A stretch of DNA of 64,000 nt. Origin: Rhabditophanes sp. KR3021. Its lineage: Eukaryota > Nematoda > Chromadorea > Rhabditida > Alloionematidae. The notes below the pieces were generated by a model. The model searched no databases, was not told the origin of the DNA, and was given only the letters and a program-made list of their open reading frames with translations. Below, one piece after another: positions 37,004 through 49,668 of the stretch (positions within the stretch are counted from its first letter, which is position 1; the number at the start of each line of letters is the position of its first letter). A program made the position numbers and the translations under genes. The DNA is taken from positions 6,386,001 to 6,450,000 of the forward strand of contig CAUJLY010000006.1 in the NCBI GenBank assembly GCA_963281155.1. Reading direction: 5' to 3'.

Positions 37004-38696
37004 TTAACCTCTAAGATTAAAAAGACTTGGTGGGAAAGTACACATGGATGAGTCAACTGAGGCTACGATGTTGAATAGTTTGCTGAATCCATTGACCATT
37101 CCTTTCTTTTCTAGAATGTGATTAACATTAACTTCATGATTTTGCTTGTAAGCGACTGGATCTCTAGCAAATACATAAATTGGATAGTTGCAATTTGCTG
37201 ACAAGATTGTGTATTCATACTCGCCATTTTGGTTAATTGGTCCATTAGCAATAACATGAATGTTGACGTCTTCTGCACTTGCTGATGTTCTGAAGATAAG
37301 CTCACCCGGATTCTTTAAAATTGCGTATCCTGATGAAATTTTTGGCTTGGCATATGGAGTTCCATCAGTAGTGTATTCGAAAATTTCAAAGATTGATCCA
37401 ACACCCTGCAAATTACCTTCGGCCAACTTTTTATAAGAGAGCATTGAGCATGCCCCTGAAGAGAAAAGTGGAGAATAGACAACTTGATACCATTGTCCCA
37501 TAAAGGCATCCAAATTTAGGTTATCTACTGGAACTGGTTTTGGATTACAAAGGGGGGAAGATGGTTGAATAATCAAATTTTGAATCATTTCCAAGTTCTC
37601 ATTGATTGAGGCTTGTTGAGATGGAGATAAGTCAAGTGTCTTGTTTTCAGATTTTCCTTTTAGATTAAAAGGTAACACATTGTTCAATACTTCTGTAGCA
37701 TTAAGATTATTAGATTCACTCCCTTTCTTGATAGAACCACTTGTTAAAGCTTTGTACAAAATGTTGCTAACCATGTTTTTGGCTGGAAGAGGTGAATCAT
37801 TACCCCCAATTAAGTTAGTCAATGCCTTATTAACGGTATCAGAATCAGCAGGCTTGCCGTTTTTGCCTAATCCAAACAAATTCAAGACAGTCCCAATCAA
37901 ACCACCAGAAGATTTTGGCTCCTCAGACAAGCCTTCTCCAGCAGATCCATATTCACTATTTGAAGTTGCAGATGAAGACAATGAGGAATCTTGTTTGACT
38001 GGATGTCTGCGGATGTCTGAAGAAAAGCCACCATCAGGGACATTTGGTCTAGAAGCACCGAATTGAGGAATGGCAGGATGTTTATCCAAGACTATTGGCT
38101 TTGACCCAGCCTTCACACTTGGTTCCATGTGAGGAGCCTTAGGAATTTTTGGGAAAATTTTTGGAATTCCTTTGATTGATGAGTCACCGATACCTGACCC
38201 TTCGATTTCTTCATCTTTAGTCACAACCTACACCAAATTAGTTATTTTGATAGAATATATTAAATAGTAAATTTACCTCTGGTTTTTTATTAGTCTGGAA
38301 AGATTGGCTGGGTCCATTATTCAATGAAAAACCCTCTCCGAATCCTGGTGGATATTTTAGATCAGGAGCGCCACCTGGGCTTCCTTTGAAGAAATTTTCA
38401 AGTGCTCTTTCGACGGAACTAATCTTTTGGGGAGGGCCGCTAGGAGCAGGTTTAACATCAGAGGCGATATCAAATGTTTTTTCGGGAAAGTAGCCGCCTG
38501 GTCTTGGCCCCATCAAAGTATCAATTAATTCCTTAGCATGCCCGTTTAATTCAAAGAAACCTCTCAATTCATTTGGTACTGTTGGCTTACTAGCACCTCT
38601 ATTGCCATTAGGTAAAGCGAAAGCATCTAGTTGAGCTTTAATATAGCAAGTGGCGCTTAATAGCAAAAGTACATTTAATAATAAGGTCCGAGACAT
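37004..38696 (-). CDS. LPR-like lipocalin protein 1 (547 aa)
   Basis: Minus-strand exons: 38696-38277 and 38227-37004, phase 0. A signal peptide (MSRTLLLNVLLLLSATCYIKA) is followed by about 350 residues of Pro/Gly/Ser-rich sequence, then a lipocalin domain from residue about 376. That domain has the GxW signature FMGQWYQ (Gly384-Trp386), strands ending in YEYTILSANCNYPIYVFARDP, and a final cysteine (SSMC) that can pair with GACS or PLCNP. LPR proteins in C. elegans shape the apical extracellular matrix and keep epithelial tubes open. Two further members follow upstream on the same strand, which supports a tandem family. The ATG at 38696 was chosen because it begins the signal peptide; longer in-frame sequence upstream lacks one. 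Confidence 0.88.
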
Positions 38697-40293
38697 AATT
38701 ATTTGATGAAATATATCTGCAATAATGGTAAGAGATTTGCCTTTGTTTAGATGATAATGGGTTTCTATAAAATGTGGACGATAGTTGTGTATATGTATTA
38801 TAGTGCGTATATATAGAAGGCGGCGTTGTGCAGACTTATTATTGGATGTGCTGTGTCCGAAAATCTCTGAAATATACAAAAAAACTAACAAGGACAGAAC
38901 AAATTTCGTCTATTGCAAAAATGGGCTAAATATGATATTAAGAATATGAATGTAAGAAAGGATATTATCGAATATAATTATCATCCTTAGATCATCCCAA
39001 ACTATTTAAGTAACTTACATAAAAGTTTTTTGTATTTAACAGTTTATGATTATTATCGAAGTACACGATGGATTATTATGGCGACAGATCTTTACAGATG
39101 GTGATGGTGATTAAATAATGAACTATCAAGAAAGCTTTAAAAAAGGATCTGGTATGTACGTATGTAATGGGCTATTAGTGTCAATGTGATGAATCGTAAT
39201 TTAATGGCTACTAAGTTGCGTAGGTATATTTTTGGTAGAGATGTGAATAATATACAAATTATATTGCCCGGTCTGCCGATACAAACATTCATTTCCTTTT
39301 AGAGCAACTGTATCACTATAACAAGGTTATTGTAGTACCATTTACAAATAGCCGCTAGGAAAGTGGGTTGAAGAAATGAGGCCAAGAGGTGACACACTAA
39401 CAAATTTCGTTTATGCTCATGGAAATGTTAACTTATAGCTGTGCACATTTAAACAGGCACATTATTTTGCTTGGTTAAAGAATGACAAAAAAGCATTTAA
39501 AGACATGGTGTTTAAAGGATATAAATGTCATGAGATACAGGTCGTTTATAATGAACTACTAAATATGTGTGCATACAGATAATTCTTCAAACAAATTAAT
39601 TTAACTACTTCTTTTCCTAATCTTATATTAGGTACAAAAAAATGGTAATATGTATGACCTTGATAATATAATAGACATAATAAAATCATGAAACATTAAT
39701 ATAAAAGTATAATCCACATTATGTCCAAAATATGCAAAAATAACAACTTGACCGAAGCAGTTGTGTATCAAAGTGAAATTAATAATAGCATTTATTTACA
39801 CAATGGAAAAAGTTCTGATGGAGTTTGGATTGTTACAACAATGGTTTGTTGATAATTTCAAACGATTAACAGATAGTCCTTCAAAGGGAAGTCTTACTAA
39901 CCTTTTAAAGTAATGATATTTCCGTGACAATTTCTGTATTCTACAATTTGATGATAAGAATCAATCTATTTGTCCAAGTATAAACCTTTTGACCGTGTTA
40001 TTTTGAATTGGAGATGAACGGATAAAGGTATTACAAGTAGGAACTGTATATATCAATATAAAGAACCTATATGATGATCAACGATAAATTAAAGCAATGA
40101 TCAAGGTTTAACAATAATTAATAACTTATTATGATAATTGCAAAGATTTTAACGATTATGGATTTATTATTAGTTCATGCAAAAATTATTATAGGATTCG
40201 GATATTATGTGTGTTGTAATGTTTAATATTATTTAATTAGGTCGAATGAGATGTGGTAAATTAAAATTATTAATATAAATTTGGTATTCGAAA
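38697..40293. other. 1.6-kb intergenic region
   Basis: AT-rich DNA between two lipocalin genes. A short stretch near 39180-39420 has higher complexity but no conserved frame that I can recognise. Otherwise only promoter and 3' UTR sequence is expected. Confidence 0.45.
38809..38817 (-). promoter_or_regulatory. TATA-like box
   Basis: CTATATATA on the minus strand, about 115 nt upstream of the first lipocalin start, in a slightly GC-richer context. Confidence 0.4.
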
Positions 40294-41452
40294 TTAATTT
40301 CTCTGGACGAGCTTTTGGAGAGCCAATTGTGGATTTTGTAGCAAAGCAGCAAATGGCGATTCAGCCTCGACGTTGTTTGGATCGTTTTTAATTCCGTTTT
40401 TCTCATTTTCCTTAGCACGCTGAGCATTTTCCATATTTTTCATTACTCTGGAAAATAATTGTAGGATTATAAATTGTACAAGTAATAAAAGTGAGTTAAA
40501 TAAATAACTAGTTATTTGTATTTTTATCAATTATAAGTGTTGCATGCCAATTATTGACATAGGGAGATCATTGAAAATCACTTACCTACGAGCAAATACT
40601 TCTTTTTCAGATGGGTATTCACAATCCTGTCCTTGATAAATTGGTTTAGGTGCGTTCCAAAAGACTTTTCCTCCAAATCCAGCTTTCTCCAAAAATTCAG
40701 TTACTTCTTTGTTATAATGCTGAAAAGAACAATTATCGTATATAATTTTTAAATGGAAGTCATGGAAATAATTAACCTTGACATTAATATGCCAAACATT
40801 TAAACTTAACGTGTGATTAAACCATAAATAAATCCCTACTTATTAAAACTTACTTGATAAAAGGCAATTGGTTCTCTAGCATAAACGAGCAACCCCATTC
40901 TGTTGGCATCGGAAACAACAATATATTGAATATTTCCTTCTTTAGTCTCATTGTTATAAGTAGGTCCAACTTTCATGATGTGGAATTGCTTAGGATAAAA
41001 GTATTCTTCAGTATACATCCAGTATTTTCCAAGTCCAACTTTGTTTAAATCTCTTTTATAAGTATCCAAGTGCCCATTTTTTGTTCCAGTTCTAAATCCT
41101 TCCTCGATTGAAAATCCATCAGCTCCCATAATTGAGTTTTGTTTAAAATAAGCCAAAGCACAATAACTTTGAGTTTTTTGGCCATCGAAGCTTAGAGCGG
41201 ATTTGTACATTTGGTACCATTTACCCATTAAAACTTTGGATGGAACGTCAACAGGTTCAATATCATTTTTCAATAAATATCCAATTCCGTTGATTAATCC
41301 AGCGAATGTATTCACATCAATCTGTAAAACGTGATAACACCATGATACCTTGGTTAAAAACTTACACCACCTTCTCCGATTGAGTAAACATTGGTAAATA
41401 ATGTTGAAAAAATGAAAATACTCGAAGTCAACGCCAACATGTTTAGAAGCAT
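40294..41452 (-). CDS. LPR-like lipocalin protein 2 (280 aa)
   Basis: Minus-strand exons: 41452-41366, 41321-40854, 40719-40586, 40447-40294. Signal peptide MLLNMLALTSSIFIFSTLFTNVYS, then a short linker and the lipocalin domain with GxW in VLMGKWYQMYKS (about residues 60-66). The strand containing IQYIVVSDANRMGLLVYAREP aligns with the matching region of the two neighbours. It ends CEYPS, where the last domain cysteine lies. The tail (about 60 aa) is charged, helical in character and ends LQNPQLALQKLVQRN. It lacks the long disordered prefix of its two neighbours. A role in the apical extracellular matrix is inferred from the LPR family. Confidence 0.85.
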
Positions 41453-42424
41453 CGTGTGAGAAATATGAATATTTTATCTTGAATAAATTGAATATATAAA
41501 GTTAAATATATGATTAAAGAAGTTTAATGAATAAATCTATATCATAAACCCTTAAAGTTAAACACACAACATTTTATTATTTTCCAAATTCCACTTTAGG
41601 AAATTGGAGGCAGGATATATTTGGTTAATTTAGATTCGAAGCAAGTACAATTTAAAGTAATAATAATGCAATTAATCGACCTGATGTTGGCAATGACTTT
41701 TGTAAAATACCTTTTCTAATGGTAACATTAGATATGGAAGAATAGGTCACCATATGATGGAATTTGTGGTGGTCATCTCTTTTCCTTAATTGTGCTACTT
41801 AAATGCTTGCCGGTAAATGATTGTCTATGTATGAAGAAAAAAGTTGGTAATTTATAATAACATACATATATTGTCGGAATATGACCTTATTATTGTTTAA
41901 AAGTAGTGTCAAGAAAATTAAAAACTTTAATTGAGTGTTTCAATTCTTTTGTAGCAATAATTGTGTGGGGATAATTGCCTTAACCTTAAGCAATAGTTAT
42001 TTATAAATACATACAATTCTCCATAAATAATTTATGTGCCATAAAATTACTTTATTACATACGATGTTCAATTAAGAACTAATAATTATTAGTGTTACTA
42101 AATGCCATCAAATGATTACTCAGAAGGTATGGTTAGTTATGTGATATGAGGATATTAGAAGAAAAAAGAGTTTAAATTTTGCATTTTATTTATTTTCTAC
42201 ACGCACACTGTCATACAAAACAATCAACAGTTAAAGATAGTTTGAGACTTTAAATCATCCAAAAAACAATGCGAGTTGAATGAAGAAAAATGTTACTTAC
42301 AATCTATTAAAATATTATGATATATGATTGCTGGTTGTTTATTAAATGGGAAAAGGAAATTATTAATTATTAGCATTCCATGTTTGGAGATGAGAGTTGT
42401 ATTTGCTTGGTTGAGTACAATTAT
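41453..42424. other. Intergenic region
   Basis: About 970 nt of AT-rich sequence between lipocalin genes; no coding frame seen. Confidence 0.5.
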
Positions 42425-44179
42425 TTACTTGCCGAACACTTCAAAAGTACTGTCGGCATATTGGCAAGGACTGTATTCAGAAGGTTGGAGTAAATTGAAA
42501 GCACGAACAAATCCATTAATGAAACCTTGATCTTCTAGCCACTTTAGAACTTCAGCTTCGTGCTTTTTTTTGAAAGTGTCTGGATCACGAACCAAGACGG
42601 TAACTGGATACTTGACCCAATTTGATACAATAGCGTAGTCATATTGTGAATTCCCGAATGGATCAGTTCCTTCCGGACCTAGTTTGTAAATCCAGAACGG
42701 TTGAGCATCAGCAGATTCGGACGAATGTAGTTGAAGCATGGCATCTTTGTTTCCTCCTCGGAAAGCATATCCGATTGAATATCTAACTGGCCCAAATTCA
42801 GATCCTTCGCGATAAATTTTAAGGGCAGTAAAAGTGGCTGTTTTGTCATTTTTAGTTAGTCCACCATAATGATGAACAACACATCTTTGTTCAGTAGCAC
42901 GTGGGGAGTTGATTCCTTCAAACCAACGTCCCATGAATTTACCCATATCAAATGCCTCAGGAGTTGCTGGCAAAAGAGCATCAGTTACGTTGTCGGCAAG
43001 GTTTTGAAGTTGCTCTGGTGGGATGACATCAGCAAGCGTTGTTCCGTTAGATACGCGGCGGGTAATTGATCCGATAAGATTAACTACATCGATTTGACCT
43101 TGAGCGTTTCTTGGAATTCCACCGGGCAAAAGAGGAATACCTGGGATCCTTGGGAGGCCAGCATGAGTAGGTGAATTTGGGCCACCACCACCTAAAGCCG
43201 AAGCAAGTCCACTCATTACACGTTGTCCTGGAGATTGTTGCCGACGAATGTCATGATCTTCTTTTGGTAACTTATCGTCGGTGGAGAAGCTACTTTTCGC
43301 ACTTCCGACATTAGTAGGTGTTCCTGTTCCAATTACAGATGGAATTCCCTGGGTGAAGACCTCTGAAACACCCGATTCCTTGACAAGCTTGCGAATAGAT
43401 GTTGACAAAAATCCAATAAATCCATTTTCACCTGGAGTAGCTTCTGGAAGTGGGATTGCTCCAGATCCTTGGTGATTTGATGACCCTGTTCCCTTTAATT
43501 CATTCATCAATTGGTTGATTGGGCTAGCAAAGTTTGGATTAGCTTCAGAGAGAATATCGGACTTAGGTTGGGTAATTGGGACATTTCCTGGGACATGCTC
43601 AGCAGGAAGAGCTTGAACTGGAATCCCAGCAGCACGTAATTCTTGAACGGCTCCAGCAAGACCATTAGGATGATTTCCAGTAAGGCCTGGAATCCCAAAT
43701 GAATCAAGACCGAAAAATTTAATCAATTGATTTTGAACATCTGCAGGAATTTCGACTGGTGGTGGTGGAGGAGGAGTAACAATAGTTCTTGGAACAAATG
43801 TTAGTGTACCTGGAGAAGCCCCAAAGCCCATATTTGGTTGTTGAGCGGATGGTGGAGCTGGTGGGAGTGCGCCTCCAAAGATGTTGGGTTGAGGAATGGC
43901 AGCAGGTGGAATTTGGGGGGCGCCAGCAACAGATGTCATTCTTGGGCCTGGAGCAACAAACTCAGATGTTGGAGCTGCTTGAATTCTAGTAGTTGGGGTC
44001 CCTTGAACTCTTGTATTTGTTGGCATAAGGGCTCTTGGAGTTTCCATTGTATTCATAAAATTAGCCTTCTTAGGTTGTGCTTCTAATCTTATTACTACTG
44101 GTTTTTGCGAATCTTCAAGCTGGCACAAAACTGCCCCAATGCCGATAAGCACCACTATGGATGTAAGACCTTTAGTCAT
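42425..44179 (-). CDS. LPR-like lipocalin protein 3 with long Pro-rich prefix (584 aa)
   Basis: Single coding exon. Signal peptide MTKGLTSIVVLIGIGAVLCQ, then about 380 residues of Pro/Gly/Ala-rich disordered sequence, then a lipocalin domain from about residue 405. GxW is FMGRWFEG (Gly417-Trp419). The segment YDYAIVSNWVKYPVTVLVRDP parallels NCNYPIYVFARDP in protein 1, and the closing cysteine is in YSPCQYADS. The ATG at 44179 is preceded by a TTTTTAG acceptor-like site five bases upstream (44184/44185), consistent with trans-splicing or a 5' UTR intron. It is most like protein 1 in layout. Likely secreted into the apical matrix; ligand unknown. Confidence 0.87.
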   Translation of the reverse strand: MTKGLTSIVVLIGIGAVLCQLEDSQKPVVIRLEAQPKKANFMNTMETPRALMPTNTRVQGTPTTRIQAAPTSEFVAPGPRMTSVAGAPQIPPAAIPQPNIFGGALPPAPPSAQQPNMGFGASPGTLTFVPRTIVTPPPPPPVEIPADVQNQLIKFFGLDSFGIPGLTGNHPNGLAGAVQELRAAGIPVQALPAEHVPGNVPITQPKSDILSEANPNFASPINQLMNELKGTGSSNHQGSGAIPLPEATPGENGFIGFLSTSIRKLVKESGVSEVFTQGIPSVIGTGTPTNVGSAKSSFSTDDKLPKEDHDIRRQQSPGQRVMSGLASALGGGGPNSPTHAGLPRIPGIPLLPGGIPRNAQGQIDVVNLIGSITRRVSNGTTLADVIPPEQLQNLADNVTDALLPATPEAFDMGKFMGRWFEGINSPRATEQRCVVHHYGGLTKNDKTATFTALKIYREGSEFGPVRYSIGYAFRGGNKDAMLQLHSSESADAQPFWIYKLGPEGTDPFGNSQYDYAIVSNWVKYPVTVLVRDPDTFKKKHEAEVLKWLEDQGFINGFVRAFNLLQPSEYSPCQYADSTFEVFGK

Positions 44180-45155
44180 GATTTCTAAAAAGATAGATGG
44201 TAAATAAGCAAATTTATCCAAAGGAAATATTAAGAATAAATAGTCTGTCGGAGAATATGGTATGTTAGATTCTATTTTAACAATTATTAAGAATGCTGCC
44301 AGCTGCGCCAGCCTTTACAAAAATAAGTCATAGCCTATATCACTTGCTGATCTACAAATATTAGGTCAAGGCTGTGTTACTTTATGAAATATAACTACTA
44401 ATAACGATTTAACTTAAAATGAATGGTGTAGCAAATGTGTATCAAAAATTTAGAATAAGTATGATCTTAATTATTTTATGGTACTTAGACAAAGTGATGA
44501 AGAAGATGCTACTAAATTTTCAAATAACCGCTATCTTTTAAGTACCGCACTTTATAGCAAACCTTTTTTGGATATATCGGTGCTGGGCATGTTTTGTGCG
44601 CAACAGATATATTATATTTAATAGTATACAGACAATTCGACCAATTATTTTAATGTCATTGAACCATCATCTATGGCTTGCTCCCACTAACCTAATTTGT
44701 CGCCAAATATCCAAACTGAAACAGTGTTTGATTTGCTTTTTGCTTTATTACTTCTTGACAATGAAATGACGATTATAATTGTGTGTGTGTATCCGATGGC
44801 TACTTTATATCAATTTCCTTTTTAATGCTATACCATTGCAAAATTGATAAAGTAAACATATTTTGTTGAAGATTCGAATCATAAAACTCCAACACCCTCG
44901 TCTGGACAAGGTTAACTTGCGAGATGTTAATTATTTTTGACCATGACTTTAATATTTTTCTGTGTGCCCATTAAAGCATCAAGATAAGTAATAAAGTGCA
45001 TGAGGTATTTGTGATTCCATCTAATCTGTTTAAATATGTTATCAAGAACCTTTGATGTGATTTAAAAATACAATTGTTGTTGGGGTCAAATATAGAAACA
45101 AATTATAAATTTTTTGAATATTATGAGTTTATTGTAAGTAAAAGATTATTAAAAA
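44180..45155. other. Intergenic region
   Basis: About 975 nt. Contains a short GT microsatellite (about 44781-44791). Nothing else notable. Confidence 0.5.
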
Positions 45156-47621
45156 TTAGGGAGTAGATAAAAGTTTTGGTGGGGATCCACGGTGAATTAA
45201 ATTACTGGAAGTTGGAATTGATGGTCTTTGTGTTATTCCAAAGGGAGACAATGTTGTTAAATTTTCGATATTCTCTTTATGCGATAGTAATTGCCTTTGA
45301 ACAAGATTGTAATATAAACCATTCTTATCAGCCATTAAATGTGTGTGAGTTCCAACCTAAAAATGATTTATATAAATAATTCAAAAAATATTTAAATGTA
45401 CCTGTTTAATTGAGCCCTGATCTACTACAAATATCGCATCTGATTTTTCAACCGTTGACAAGCGATGAGCAATTTTAATAACAGTTTGATTTATAGAACA
45501 CTTATCTAAAGCCTCTTGCACAAGGGCTTCGCTTTGGGAGTCGAGTGCCGATGTACTTTCGTCAAGTAAAATGATCTTGCATCCCCGAACCAGAATACGA
45601 GCTATGCAAATCCGTTGAATTTCTCCCCCAGAAAACTTAACACCTCTTTCACCACACATCGTCATGTACCCTGATTCCGTAGCCATTACAAAATCATGAC
45701 AATTTGCTAATTTAGCTGCTTCTATCATTTCCTTTTCCCCAGCCCAATTACAGCCGTATAGTATATTTTCGCGAACAGTTCCTGAATAAAGAACAGGATT
45801 TTGAGCTACTAAGCCAATATTTTGATGGAAATATTCGTGATCAAATGAGTTGATGTTTTTGCCGTCTAATAAAATTTCACCTTTATCCGGAAGATAGAAC
45901 CTTTCAATTAAAGAGATGATTGAAGACTTTCCTGCACCTGAGTGACCCACGAGAGCGATTTTACTTCCAGACTCTATTTTAAATGAAATATCATTTAGAA
46001 CAGTTTGAGTTGGACGACTGGGATAATTAAATGTAACATTCTTAAATTCAATTTCACCCTTAACTTGTTCCACATCAGAACCATCATTTCGAATATTTGG
46101 TTTTCTTAAAATGTAATCAAACACCTTTCTTGAGGCACCAACAGCTTCCATTAAGGATGTAAAAACCCAGCCAATATTGTATAAATTTTCTCCTAATTGC
46201 ATTTGATATAACAAAAATGTAATTAAATGATCAGTTGTCATCGCCTTTGAAATGCATAAATAACCTCCAAATCCGAGTACACAAACTAAAATGGCATTTT
46301 CGCAAAGTTCATTCAACCAAGTGTAACCCATATACGCGAATGCTTTACTTTTCCTAACATTTAATGTCTCCAATAAATGAAATTCAAATTTATCAGCTTC
46401 GTTTTTTTCGCAGGCAAACGATCTAACTGTCCTCATTGTACTCAATACTTCTTCGGCTTTTCTATTAGCATCAGCAATTGTATTTTGATCTCTTTCGCTC
46501 AAATTGTCATAATAAGCCCCATACACTTTTGTTATAAAGCCAACAACAGGAATCAAAATAAAAGTAACTAATGTTAATCTCCAAGACATGTAAAACATAA
46601 ATATTAAAGCGCCTATCAACATCATTAAGCTTCTCATGAACACATTTAAATTGGTTGAAACAATTGTAGACATTTTTTCGCAATCCGATGTTAATCTAGA
46701 AGCAATTTCTCCCGTTTGGGATTCATCGTAAAAAGCAATTTCCTGTTTAACCAAACTCCTGAACAAATCATCACGCATCCTTTTATGGACTAAAGCTGTA
46801 GCCCAATCAAATGATCCACCACGGAGGCCACCAAAAAATGAAGCTAATAGTGACAAACCACCCATAATTAGAACGGATTGAATTAATGCTGGGAAACCTT
46901 TTCCATTCACAATATTGGCAATTAAATTTCCCGTATAGAGGGGAATGAAAATTCTGGCTGCTGAGTAAATGGTCAAAAAAATAAATCCAAGTGTAAACCA
47001 AACAAAATGATGTTTGCAATATATGATCAACCTCAACGCAGTTTCATATGTCGATAAGCGATTTTTAGGAATTTCTTTTTCATTAGTTTCGTCAATTAAT
47101 TGTTCTGTGTCCGTTTCCACTGTTCTACTCATGAAAGATGGCAAAATATGATGAACAAAACTTTGTCCTCTCACAATAAGATCAGGAAGTTTTTCACAAT
47201 GCAAACCAAGAGTCCATAAAGCACTAAATGATAACCATGCTATAAAATTCCATGCAATCGCCATATATGGTCCATATGTTTGATGGAGGTTCGAATGATC
47301 AGCAAAAGCAAGAAATTTAACCAATGAATAACTCCAAGAAATGAAATTAACAGCCATAATCGCGAGTCCCCAATTTAAAATTTGCTTTTTTAAATAAAAT
47401 ACGAGGCCAATAATAGTTAAGAATACTCGAAGAAGTCCTAATCCGAGGAAATCTATAGGTCCAGAAAACCAATCATATCCATCTTGTAATAGTAAGTTAT
47501 CATAAAAGTTGTTTATGTCAAAATTGAATCCTTCATGATAGAAACCAAGGAATAGCAATGTTAAAGCAACGTCGATAACAATACCCGCTATAGTAATTGG
47601 AATAGCTAACCTCCTATTCAT
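45156..47621 (-). CDS. ABC half-transporter, TAPL/ABCB9 (HAF-4/HAF-9) type (806 aa)
   Basis: Minus-strand exons: 47621-45402 and 45356-45156, phase 0. A four-helix N-terminal TMD0 precedes a six-helix ABC exporter domain and one nucleotide-binding domain. Walker A is GHSGAGKS (559-566), the Q loop lies in VAQNPVLYSG, Walker B is KIILLDE (682-688), and the switch His is at 719 (AHRLST). The signature reads FSGGE (663-667) in place of the usual LSGGQ. The TMD0, length and sequence match TAPL-type transporters, which dimerise in lysosome-related organelle membranes and move peptides; C. elegans HAF-4/HAF-9 act on intestinal granules. The second exon supplies the normal end of the domain (VGTHTHLMADKNGLYYNLVQRQ) and a short tail. 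Confidence 0.92.
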
Positions 47622-48567
47622 ATTCTCAAATTAAAGGAGTAAAAATCCAAGCTCTATAAAAATAGTATTATCAAAAAGAAAGAAACAAATATCATATATT
47701 TATGCAATAAAAAGCATCAATAGTATCAGACAACCAGCAGACATTCATAAATAGTCTAAGCAATTAAAGCAATCTAAGCAAATGAGAAATCTAAATTAAC
47801 GGAAAATTGATTTGTATAACGGTATAAGTTACAAATTAGTCACATCTTTTATTATCATTTAGGTATTTTTTGTTAGATAGATTAAATGATGCAATAATTT
47901 TTTGATGTATTTATGACTAAATAGTCAATTTCTGAGTCATTGTGAGCTAGAAATTAATAACTTCTAATTAAAAATGACGTTAGCATATAAAATAGAGTTA
48001 ATTTCATTCCTACCTGTCTCAGAAAAAGTGTAACAATCTTTTTTAGATCAGTAATAAAATTTTGAAAAAATTCTACCGTCACAACTATATTATTCTTATT
48101 CATTAAAGATAAGAATATGTAGTATTTAGATGTAAAATGGTCTTCAGACAAATCAAAAATATATCTGGCAAGAAAGATTATTTACGTTATCTCCTAAATA
48201 AATGTTCTTGACATGTGTCATAAATAGTATTGATAAATAAATAATAAAATATAGTGTTTTTAATCCATTATTTAAATATGTATAATTTAGAAGCATAATA
48301 CTTAACAAAATAAGTATGAAGATATTTTATTTAGGATAATATAATAACCATGTACAATCATTATTTCAACACATTCTTCTATTGACATTTTTAATATTTT
48401 AAATGAGAAATCATTTGTAGTAACTACATATGCTTGTAAAGTTCTTTATACCAACATCTATTTAAGATAACTAGCATTCAATTTTTGAGGACCAATGGAA
48501 AAGAGAGAACACGTTTTTTGAACAAAATATTAATTTTGGAAAATCATACATTTTGTTTAAATAATAC

Positions 48568-49199
48568 TTAGACCTGGGCAACTTTTAAAAAAATTCTCCT
48601 AACGGCATAAAAAACGTTGCATTATTAAATAAAATGTTATAAACAGATATATTATGTATACAAAGAATAATAATTATACAGGACATTAACTAGAATTAAC
48701 TGTATTCAACAAAACATAACATGTAAATCTAAAATAGAACAAACATAAAAATTTAACTTCTTAAGCACAAATATGTGTAATGCTTTGTGTAGAAATAGCA
48801 CATAAGGATTCAATAAATTTGTCATGATTTTCTTGATCTGTGAACGCATCAAAACAAAAATGTTGCGGTATTTATACTAAATGGATTTTTTTAAAGTCAA
48901 TTGAGTCATTGCTACTATTCTTGTCATATTGCTTAACACATTTTAAATTAGAACTTAATTTTCTTATAGCTATTTTAATAAACAATGGTCAAGATATGCG
49001 TAAAACTGTTTTAAAAGATAATAAATGACACTAACACAATCTTGTATTTAAATTTTAAACATAATGGTTGAAAAAATATGCATTTATTTCTTTTTAAAAC
49101 ATATTTTGGTGTATTAAACGGTTTATTTGTAAAATATCAATTAAACGGTTTTAAACAATTTTTCAAAATTTTTCCGTTTAAACGGTTGCCCAGGTCTAA
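48568..49199. mobile_element. Non-autonomous hAT-like transposon (about 632 bp)
   Basis: The ends are perfect 15-bp inverted repeats TTAGACCTGGGCAAC (48568-48582) and its complement (49185-49199). The TAGACCTGGGCAA type end is typical of hAT elements. Near the right end the motif TTAAACGG occurs three times, like hAT subterminal transposase-binding repeats. The interior has a minus-strand coding-like stretch (about 48770-49010) with at least one stop, possibly a transposase remnant. An 8-bp target duplication is not clear, so the insertion is old or the ends have drifted. Confidence 0.6.
48770..48985 (-). pseudogene. Degenerate coding-like stretch inside the hAT-like element
   Basis: The minus-strand frame reads LSSNLKCVKQYDKNSS and, after one stop, CFDAFTDQENHDKFIESLC then AISTQSITHICA. 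It has too few features to assign to a transposase domain. It may be captured host sequence or a decayed transposase. Confidence 0.2.
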
Positions 49200-49668
49200 T
49201 TTATTTTTATACTGAAATTAAGTTTTTAATTATATTTTTAACAATATTACATTTATTCTCAACAAAGTGGAACATTTCGATTCAATGAACATTACTTAAA
49301 GTGGTGATTTTGTGAAAAATAAGTATTTATTAATATATCCTTAAATTATACTATTAAATGTTTAATTAATATAAACTTTTATTTACTTTCTGATTTAAAT
49401 AAGCAAACCATTGTTTACTAAATTTTATGTAACATTCTCATGAAAATTGTAGTAATTCAATGTGATTGTCTTGTTTAATAAGCAATTTAATTTGCCGTTA
49501 CTTATTTTAAGATGTAATATGTACATTCTTTAATTGCTACATTTTAAATATCTTTATTACAATAACTCAAAGCTTAAAAATAAAGATAAAAATAAGTCAT
49601 GATTATGACATTGTCTATTGAAAAATAATAATTGTGTTAAAATTGAAGGAATCTTTAATACCGTTTAG

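Noticed and set aside
43838..44086. Plus-strand open frames across lipocalin 3
   Set aside because: They are antisense shadows of the Pro/Gly-rich prefix (Trp/Gly/Ser-rich translation).
44781..44791. GT microsatellite
   Set aside because: Only about six units; too short to be notable.
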